A stretch of 13,883 nt of DNA from Candolleomyces eurysporus. Lineage: Eukaryota; Basidiomycota; Agaricomycetes; Agaricales; Psathyrellaceae. This document shows, piece after piece, positions 8,098-13,883 of the stretch (position 1 is the stretch's first letter; each line of letters starts with the position of its first letter). The notes under the pieces are model-generated. The model worked only from the letters and a program-made list of their open reading frames with translations. It was not told the origin of the DNA and ran no database searches. The position numbers and the translations under genes were made by a program. The stretch spans positions 1 through 13,883 of the forward strand of contig JANBPK010001727.1 in NCBI GenBank assembly GCA_027579435.1, read 5' to 3'.

Positions 8098-8880
8098 CTA
8101 GTTGTAGACATTGGCAACATAAAGAAAGGTATCTTGCATCGCCCACTTTCCTTGACTATCGGCAAGCTCGGTGGTTAGCATCTTGGGACTGCCGAACCTC
8201 CCGTTCCATCGCTGTAAGCCACGTATACACAGAAATCCCCGAGCACGATGATATTATCTTGGCTGTTTCCAAACGTCTGCAAAATTGTTTGGCTGCCTAA
8301 ACGTTCCATCACCTTTCCCAATGGCAGCATGTACGCCGTCGTTCCTGAGTCCTACCACATCCGGGATACCATCTCCAGTCATGTCGACGAGATATCGGGA
8401 ATTCTCGTGAGTCCATTCATTACCAGACTCAGGATTGAAGTAAAGCGGGACAGCCCTCCTTGCGTCCTCAAAGGTCCCATCGCAGTTAACTGCTCACGCC
8501 CTCCTTTCCGAATTCCAATCATGTCGGCGCATCCGTTACCCGTGAAGTCGGCCAAAGCCGGGGAGTGTCTGTCCACGAGCCAGTCCTGTACGTACGCGAG
8601 CGATTGGAGGACGGGCTTGGGTGGCCCAAAGGTCCCATCACCATTGCTGAGGGAAACGAAAACATACGTCCCTCCAAACGCTGCGATTTCAAGGGTGCCG
8701 TCGCCAGTTATATCCGTGAGGAACCGCAACTGCTTATCCAGCCTCGACCCCCCATCGTAGCCATAGTCATTGAGCACCCGTTTTGTTGGGGCGTAGGTAC
8801 CGTCTCCATCATTCAACGCCGCATATACGCCATCCTCTCCGAGCCCGATAACGTCTGCCTTCCCAGTGCTGCGGCGGGAC
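8098..8880 (-). pseudogene. PVL-type beta-propeller lectin pseudogene (FG-GAP/VCBS repeats)
   Basis: The frames on the minus strand carry about four blades of an FG-GAP/VCBS propeller. The blade landmarks are GKADVIGLGEDGVYAALNDG, RFLTDITGDGTLEIAAFG, ALADFTGNGCADMIG and LVDMTGDGIPDVVGLRNDG, each with a Ca-binding-type D-x-[TDN]-G loop and a following NGDGTF-like strand. The layout, the blade linker type (YGYDGG..LDK..RFL) and the tail ending FLYVANVYN before TAG (8098-8100) resemble the Psathyrella velutina lectin, a seven-bladed sugar-binding protein. Single-base-type frame changes occur at about 8490, 8275 and 8200, and roughly the first three blades are missing. It is therefore a dead, 5'-truncated copy. 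The three shifts lie within 300 bases while all intervening sequence is well preserved, so the loss is recent or some shifts are sequencing errors. Confidence 0.85.
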
Positions 8881-9130
8881 GAAGGACTTAAACGTCGTCA
8901 AACGGACTCTAGTCATTCTCAGATGACATCGAATTTATGAAGAGACGTGGAATGGACCGCACAAAGTCTTACACGCTCTAGATAATGATTAATTCATCAA
9001 AGCTCGAATGTTGCTTGATATTGAGTCCAACCTGTCGATCCAAGTGACAGTACTGTGACAGGAGATAGAAACGATTTTTGCGGCAGAAGGGCGAGATTTT
9101 GTCCATCGTAAATTATCTAGGCATCCAGAT
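8881..9130. other. Intergenic, between the lectin relic and the plus-strand gene
   Basis: No further propeller blade is readable on the minus strand past about 8880. On the plus strand a frame is open from 9062 into the next gene, so 9062-9130 may be coding or leader. The only structure is a direct repeat GTGACAG-TACT-GTGACAG at 9044-9061. Confidence 0.35.
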
Positions 9131-9853
9131 ATGAATAGAACAGCGCGCGAAGCCCACACATTCCCTTCAGCCGGTTATACACCCCAAGAGGGCGTTGGCA
9201 TCAGAACAAACTTGGGGATTATGTGGCGAGGTGACCTTCGTACGTAGCCTGAAGTCCGAGGAGAGTTGGAAATTCCGCGTTCAGCCAATACCAGTGACCA
9301 TGGAGACTGAAGGCACCGAAATTATAAGATTGGAGTATGACCGGGAGGGAAGGAGTAAGAACGAGTAATAAGGACGCTGTAATTCCGTCGTTCATGGGGT
9401 AAAGAACGTTAGGCTATACATACTGCGCAAGAACGATGCCACTTCGCCGTAAAAAGGGACAGGGTGAGTGAACAGGACGGTAGAGTCCAGTACTACAGCA
9501 TCCTGGTGAGTCCGCTGACAAGATCTGGCCCTTACAAGTCAATTCAATGTGAAAATCCGAGTGGCTAACAGTATACTATAGCCTTGGAGCATGAAGACAT
9601 AAGGCAGCAGCAAAAAGAACGAGAGCAGCGACTGATAGTTTCGGAAAGCAAAGAAGTTGGCGTAAGTACAGCAGATAGACGTACAGCGAGCCAAGCTTCA
9701 AGAGTCGCACTAGCAGCAATCGTGAACACATAGCCTAGCGAAGGAGCCGTCATAGTAAAACCGAGAACCGAAAAGGCAAAAAGAATCCAAGTTTTCGACA
9801 CTATCACTGTCACAGGAGCGGGTAGCAGGCGTAGCACGACGTTCATTTGCTGA
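9131..9853 (+). CDS. Probable small five-exon gene, unknown function
   Basis: Five exons join in one frame: 9131-9239, 9295-9354, 9413-9463, 9582-9661 and 9734-9853. Donors are GTACGT, GTAAGA, GTGAGT and GTAAGT; acceptors are CCAG, TTAG, TATAG and CATAG. The introns are 55, 58, 118 and 72 bp, and the third has a good GCTAAC branch site 14-18 bases before its acceptor. The product would be 139 residues and hydrophilic. Pieces include FPSAGYTPQEGVGIRTNLGI, TMETEGTEIIRLEYDREGR, a basic MPLRRKKGQ and a helical, Gln/Glu-rich LEHEDIRQQQKEREQRL. I do not recognise the family. The frame is open back to 9062, after a possible acceptor (CAG at 9059-9061), so an upstream exon could exist. It ends 26 bp from the homeodomain gene's stop, convergent. 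Chance assembly of splice sites cannot be excluded. Confidence 0.45.
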
Positions 9854-9879
9854 CGCATATGTAATGTCGTCTCCGAGAG

Positions 9880-10882
9880 TCACTGAATCGTACTCGCCAG
9901 AAGCTGGTAGATGCACGGGAATAGTAAGAGCTGAAGTTGAGGGAAATGAGTAGAGTAAAGACAGAATGAAAGGAAGAGGGCATCGGTTATACCTCCAGGA
10001 TCGGCCATTTTTCCAGCAGGCTCATTCTCCGGCGAGATCGAACGAGAGAAGGTGTCAGGAGCTGAAATTTCACGAGACGCCGGTATCGAGTTCGAGTCCA
10101 ACTGCAAAGGAGACGGACATTGGGGCACAGTTTTGGCATTTTCACGTCTCCCAAACATCAGTTTTCGCAGCTCGACAAACGGAGAGCTAGGCGAAAGGTC
10201 TTCGTCGACCGGAGACAGAACGGGAGAGGACGCTGGAGAAGAAGGAAAGTCGTGAAGGGTGTCGCCAGATGATGAAAGAAGGAAGTCAGACGAGGAAGAC
10301 GAGATTGGCGAGGAACTGCGCATAGACAAGGCGAAATTGTCATCGAGATCCTGATCGTCGGAGAGTCGTAGGCCGGACAGAGACTCAGACGCCCAGAATG
10401 AATAGCAGTCCTGTTCGTCTTCACCCTCCTCATGTTTTACACCAATCCAATTCGTCCCACCAGCCCCGACAGCTGACGAAGATACCACAGCCTGCTCCTC
10501 CTCCTTAACCTTGACCTTCACTGGCGCCCTGGTTTTCCCCTTCGCTTTCCCCTTTCCCTTCGCCTTACCCTTCGACTTTGTTCTTGTACTCTTGATTTTC
10601 ACAGCAGTTTTCACAGCAGGAGCATCNGGGGGGCGGAGGTGTAGGTGGCCTTCCTACCCCCAACTCGTACGTGTCGGATGGAATCCGAATCTTCAGCCTC
10701 TTCGCTCTCGGTCGTCGTCGATACCACCATGTATGCACAATATTCGGGTCAAGCCCTCTAGCGAGCGCCCATGCTTTTCTAGATGCTGGAGTTGGTATCC
10801 TCTTGTCGACAGCCCATATTTCCTCGAGCTCAGCGATATATATGCTTGCTAACGGGGTGGATCTCTTCAATGACCCCGACAT
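9880..10882 (-). CDS. Homeodomain-like protein, frame interrupted by an N
   Basis: From the ATG at 10882 (A at -3), residues about 10-66 form a homeodomain-like domain: helix 1 (SIYIAELEEIWAVDK), helix 2 (PASRKAWALARGL) and recognition helix IVHTWWYRRRPRAKR. The usual Asn at homeodomain position 51 is Arg here, and position 49 is Trp. After TPPPP the frame meets an N at 10627 beside six C. If the N is ignored, the frame runs straight into a Lys/Gly-rich basic segment (KSKGKAKGKGKAKGKTR, likely nuclear localisation) and then a Ser/Asp/Glu-rich region. The unspliced stop is at 9880. Alternatively an 89-bp intron (9992-9904, GT..AG, phase 1) leads to an exon ending at 9710 and gives 360 residues, but that exon lies antisense to the last exon of the plus-strand gene. 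It is likely a nuclear DNA-binding protein; target unknown. Confidence 0.72.
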
Positions 10883-10988
10883 ACTTCGCCGTCGATCCTG
10901 CGCTTGCAACCTGGTTGGTGGTCTCTAAATCTTGGGTCATCACCGAGGAGACAGTCTCTATGCGCACCTTAGCCGTCTATGCAATTTG

Positions 10989-11274
10989 ATGGTTGACAAG
11001 GGAGGGAGGGTGGAGAGAGAGGTGGCGAAAGGCGCGCTTCAGCCTTCAACTGGTGATGGCGGAGATTCAGCAGCGGAGCTCGAACCTTCCGGCGGGGACG
11101 GCCCCAGTCAGGTAGAGGTAGACTCGATCAGTTCGATGGTACGCACTCAAGATTTAATCTTATGTACGCTTACCCTCCAAATTAATTGGTGCAACTTGGA
11201 AGTGTGGGCCAGTCGATAATTTTCGAGTAGCTGCGCTGAGTGCCGCCAAAGGTGCCGGTGCCGCCCTTGAATAG
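10989..11274 (+). CDS. Weak candidate two-exon small gene
   Basis: Exon 10989-11138 begins MVDKGGRVEREVAKGALQ and ends at a GTACGC donor. A 64-bp intron (11139-11202) joins in frame to 11203-11274, which ends VAALSAAKGAGAALE then TAG, 73 residues in all. It would be divergent from the homeodomain gene, 106 bp from its ATG, so it could equally be that gene's promoter and leader. No family is recognised. Confidence 0.22.
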
Positions 11275-11689
11275 AAGTATGCCATCCCACGCTAGTCCAC
11301 TATATCGCCCATATTTCGCTAGGATTATTACGTGAATCAGAGACCGGACTAAGTACTGCTCAACCCATCAATCAGAATGGGATGCATTCTAAGAAAACCG
11401 GATGCAATCCATTAAAATACGGGTTTGAATCCAACCATGATCATCGACTGTCTCTGTCTTTGCGACTCCTGCCACATCTCATCAATGCTATTCCCTCGAA
11501 ACGAGAGCCACAAAATCATTTTGCCAAGTCCGGATCGCGCCTTGCACTACAGAGCGCAGCGACGACGGTTATGTTGTAAGGGTACGCTGAGAAGGTACGT
11601 GTCGCACTGTAAAGCCTCCACAGGCAATACTAAGCTCAACCACGCATAGTCATAATACTCAAGAATTTAGGGAACCGACGCTTCCACAG
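11275..11689. other. Unassigned stretch before the 11690 gene
   Basis: No recognisable gene. A plus-strand frame is open over 11425-11649. It could be an upstream exon of the next gene, via a donor GTACGT at 11595 and an acceptor at 11649 or 11670; both joins keep the frame. The peptide (including FPRNESHKIILPSPDRALHY) matches nothing I know. Confidence 0.3.
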
Positions 11690-12065
11690 ATGAACCGACC
11701 GACCACACTATCATCAGGTTGGTTTAATTGACGAGAATGGCAACTACTGACCGATGAATAGACCCGAATGCAGCAGTGAACGACAGACATAGGACTCGAG
11801 AGTTGACAGAAACGTCCCCACGGATAACTCGAACCAATCCACCATCCAAGGCACCACCAGGTTTGTGAGGTAAACAAGAGCCAAGAGGTACTGACCAATA
11901 TACACAACTTCGAGTGTAGAGGACCTCCAGAACAACGAAGACAAAGGCAAGAGACTGAAGTGGATTCAAACCGATAGATACAATTCCACTAGATACGCAG
12001 ACTCGTATCGCAAGACAGGAGAGAACAACTTCCGGTACTACGGATCATTCAACGCTGCAGGCTAG
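11690..12065 (+). CDS. Probable small three-exon gene, unknown function
   Basis: Exons 11690-11717, 11762-11860 and 11920-12065 join in one frame (273 nt, 90 residues). Both introns carry the same strong branch-like TACTGAC (11745-11751 and 11889-11895) a short way before the acceptor, and are 44 and 59 bp. The product starts MNRPTTLSS and ends with a Tyr/Asn/Arg-rich tail, including RLKWIQTDRYNSTRYADSYR and NNFRYYGSFNAAG. In the last exon two-codon amino acids mostly use C-ending codons (AAC, TAC, TTC), as expected for fungal coding DNA. The second intron has an alternative (11865-11914, donor GTGAGG) that also keeps the frame and adds GFV. An upstream coding exon is possible. No family is recognised. 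It is convergent with F-box gene 3. Confidence 0.45.
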
Positions 12066-12077
12066 TGGACGAGAGGA

Positions 12078-12083
12078 TTTATT
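12078..12083 (-). terminator. Possible poly(A) signal of F-box gene 3
   Basis: AATAAA on the minus strand, about 150 nt past the stop codon of F-box gene 3, with an AT-rich surround. Many fungal genes lack an exact AATAAA, so this is suggestive only. Confidence 0.35.
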
Positions 12084-12161
12084 TAGTTAATTGGAAGTTC
12101 TTAATCCTAGATGGTGATACTCTAAGTTACCACAACGGGAGGTGATGTGGAGGCGATATAA

Positions 12162-12183
12162 GTGTACCGTCCTCAAGGTACAC
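12162..12183. repeat. Inverted repeat downstream of F-box gene 3
   Basis: A 7-bp perfect inverted repeat, GTGTACC and GGTACAC, separated by 8 bases, in the intergenic DNA between the two convergent genes. It may fold as a small hairpin in the 3' untranslated region of F-box gene 3. Confidence 0.35.
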
Positions 12184-12233
12184 CTGCCTTCTTGATCGAC
12201 CTGGCCACGTTTGACTCGAAGCTCAGCACTCGG

Positions 12234-13883
12234 TTACTGGCACTTGAAGAAAAATCCCTCAACATCAACACCTCTCCTACGCAGCTCTTCCATCACGTCC
12301 AAAGTCCTCAACCAGTACACGCTGCAAGTGACCCTTTTCAAACGTGCAGCCGTACGTACTCTGTCCGTGTCCCTCCTCTGCAAGTCCACTGTCCTACGCG
12401 CCTCGATAAAATCAACCAACGCCTCTTCTTCCAGTGCTCCTCCACCGAAGGTCGACGATAAGCCGAGTTCCTCCATCATTGGACAATGCAGGTACCCTCC
12501 TCGTATTTGGGAGTAATCAGGGGCATCGGATTCATCCAATCGAGGTGTGAGACTCCGGAAGAGGTCACCGTCAATCCTAGCGCAATCCCCGTAGACTGTA
12601 GCCCAGAAGGCATCGAAAAGGGTCAACGACACGACGTTCGGGAGGTTTGGGAGACATTGTAGTAAAGCGTCTTGCGTTATGGTGATGTGCTGGAACGCCA
12701 CGTTCCTCAGAGTCGACCCAAAACGTTCGATGAACTCGCAGAGTCCACTATCTTCGTAATTGCGGGGGGAGCAGCTCGAACCGGAGGTACTTTGGATCGA
12801 GAGTTTGTGGAGATGGGGGAGGTTAAGAGAGGATGCGAAGTTTTTGGTAACGTGCCATGCATACGGACGAAGGGCCATTTCTTTGAGGAATCGAAGGGTG
12901 ATAGGAGGAGTCAATGGGATCAACGCCGAGCCACTATCGTTCATGGCGAAGGAGCATGAAACCAGGTTGGGACATGCTTTAAGGATTTGGAGGGCTTTAT
13001 TCTCGTTGAGCACTTTAGTCGAAGTCGAAGGGTATCCATGAAAGTCGAGATGCTTCAAGTTGGACCACGTCACGGGCAAGGCCATTAGATCATGGAGGAT
13101 TGCCCCTTTGCGAAATACCAACGAGCATAGGGACGCAACATCAAGGATGCTGGGTTTTGGGATCATTAGGGGTGAGAGCGATTCGCTCCTCCAATTGATA
13201 TCAAGTTTCACAGTTGCGAGAACCGGATCGACTTGAGAAGGGAGGGAAAGAAATCGAGCAGTGGGAAAGCTGCGTGTTTGAAATTGACCAAAGGTCATCC
13301 CCAAATCCAGTTCTTTCCATCTAAACGACGTTCGGCATAGAGTATTCACGAGCTCGGTAAGCCCCGAAAAGGCATCCTCGACATAGTACCCGCCGTTACT
13401 CGCCGATGAGAACGACCCGCCCTCGGAGACTTTGACGCGAAGCGGTGACTCTCCAGCGCGAGAGATCCAAGTCTTGAGCATTTGTTGCCGTTGTAAGAGC
13501 CTAGTATTCCAGGCCTCCCATTGGTGATGTTCTGCGTCTATCCAACCTTTCGGATACTTGGGTATGACAAGGTGTATCTGCTGCCAGAGTGCCCTGGTGG
13601 CAAGCGCGATTTCACGCCAGCGATGGCAAACATGGGCAACGACGACAACCGGATGGGATCGAGACATCGGAGGGTTGGGTGGGTCTTCATTTTCGAGAGC
13701 TGTGAGAAAGATATATGTGAGCACATCGTTGTCGATCCTGTCGATGACTGAGGCGAAGCAGTGGGTGTCGAGTTCTAGCCCAACTTGGCTTCGACGCGAC
13801 TGCGCTGTCGGAAGGTCTTCAGCTCGATTCCTTGCATCGCTTTGCGTCGAAGTCGCCCGAATTTTGGTAAAAATACTAGACTT
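12234..13883 (-). CDS. F-box-like protein, mushroom-type (paralog 3), cut by window edge
   Basis: The frame is open from the right edge of the window to TAA at 12234-12236, giving 549 visible residues; the start lies outside. An F-box-like domain begins at about visible residue 40 with HCFASVIDRIDNDVLTYIFL, followed by VVAHVCHRWREIALATRALW (about 82-101). The first half is diverged: the LLSPI[RK]RVP of the paralogs is not kept. The rest carries the family landmarks RQQMLKTWISRAGESPLRV, CPNLVSCSFAM, ERFGSTLRNVAF, LPNVVSLTL and EEALVDFIEARRT. It is closest to paralog 1 in this part. The visible N-terminal 40 residues do not look like the coiled coil of the paralogs, so an intron or a changed N-terminus may lie near the edge. 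Function as an SCF substrate adaptor is inferred from family. Confidence 0.85.
   Translation of the reverse strand, partial: KSSIFTKIRATSTQSDARNRAEDLPTAQSRRSQVGLELDTHCFASVIDRIDNDVLTYIFLTALENEDPPNPPMSRSHPVVVVAHVCHRWREIALATRALWQQIHLVIPKYPKGWIDAEHHQWEAWNTRLLQRQQMLKTWISRAGESPLRVKVSEGGSFSSASNGGYYVEDAFSGLTELVNTLCRTSFRWKELDLGMTFGQFQTRSFPTARFLSLPSQVDPVLATVKLDINWRSESLSPLMIPKPSILDVASLCSLVFRKGAILHDLMALPVTWSNLKHLDFHGYPSTSTKVLNENKALQILKACPNLVSCSFAMNDSGSALIPLTPPITLRFLKEMALRPYAWHVTKNFASSLNLPHLHKLSIQSTSGSSCSPRNYEDSGLCEFIERFGSTLRNVAFQHITITQDALLQCLPNLPNVVSLTLFDAFWATVYGDCARIDGDLFRSLTPRLDESDAPDYSQIRGGYLHCPMMEELGLSSTFGGGALEEEALVDFIEARRTVDLQRRDTDRVRTAARLKRVTCSVYWLRTLDVMEELRRRGVDVEGFFFKCQ

Noticed and set aside
8195..8497. 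Introns as an explanation of the lectin frame changes
   Set aside because: The frames change by one base with no missing or extra blade sequence, and no GT-AG pair fits between the adjoining pieces.
8248..8760. 170-codon open frame on the plus strand
   Set aside because: It is antisense to the lectin pseudogene, whose minus-strand frames show clear propeller-blade landmarks. The plus-strand peptide has no recognisable features.
10882..11140. Divergent homeodomain pair as in a basidiomycete mating-type locus
   Set aside because: Only one homeodomain is visible; the plus-strand candidate opposite shows no homeodomain, and no usual mating-locus flanking gene was recognised.
11420..11436. tRNA-like T-loop (GGTTTGAATCC); also at 11962-11972 on the minus strand
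   Set aside because: Neither copy has an A-box at the right distance, and the flanking bases do not form a T-stem or acceptor stem.
11724..11969. Three overlapping hydrophobic frames on the minus strand, including VVYIGQYLLALVYL, considered as a membrane protein or ALG3-like fragment
   Set aside because: They are antisense to the spliced plus-strand model, which has branch sites and codon bias. No membrane-protein family motif follows in any frame.
1..13883. CRISPR arrays, rRNA genes and bacterial-type operons
   Set aside because: No regularly spaced repeats or rRNA signatures were found, and the gene structures are eukaryotic.

Overview
The window looks like nuclear DNA of a mushroom-forming basidiomycete (Agaricomycetes). 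The reasons are a VTI1 SNARE gene split by short introns (53 to 86 bp), three large single-exon proteins of the mushroom-type coiled-coil plus F-box-like family, a decayed lectin of the Psathyrella velutina lectin (PVL) type, and Helitron/PIF1-type helicase debris. I cannot name the species.

Layout. 1-1471: mostly unassigned, with a weak plus-strand spliced candidate at 926-1165. 1472-2411 (minus): VTI1, five exons, 228 residues, complete. 2412-2672: compact intergenic stretch with a perfect 19-bp palindrome in the VTI1 promoter. 2673-4484 (minus): F-box-like gene 1. 4485-4650: its promoter, with a leader hairpin and 10-bp repeats. 4650-5650: AT-rich remnants of two helicase copies joined at a poly-T run that carries an N. 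5930-5990: a short F-box relic. 6082-7902 (minus): F-box-like gene 2, with GATA and CACGTG sites upstream. 8098-8880 (minus): PVL-type beta-propeller lectin pseudogene, 5' truncated and frameshifted three times. 9131-9853 (plus): a probable five-exon small gene of unknown function. 9880-10882 (minus): a homeodomain protein gene whose frame is interrupted only by one N. 10989-11274 and 11690-12065 (plus): two candidate small spliced genes, the second better supported. 12234-13883 (minus): F-box-like gene 3, running off the right edge.

How the parts fit. No operon or single pathway is encoded. VTI1 is the one conserved housekeeping gene, acting in Golgi-to-endosome/vacuole vesicle fusion. The rest resembles a fast-evolving accessory stretch, with paralogous F-box-like genes, a broken gene copy, a dead lectin and transposon debris. 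I see no convincing new multi-gene system. The most useful results are the spliced genes that simple open reading frames miss, the lectin pseudogene, the unusual homeodomain and the two N bases beside homopolymers, one of which splits a gene and the other of which marks a chimeric joint.
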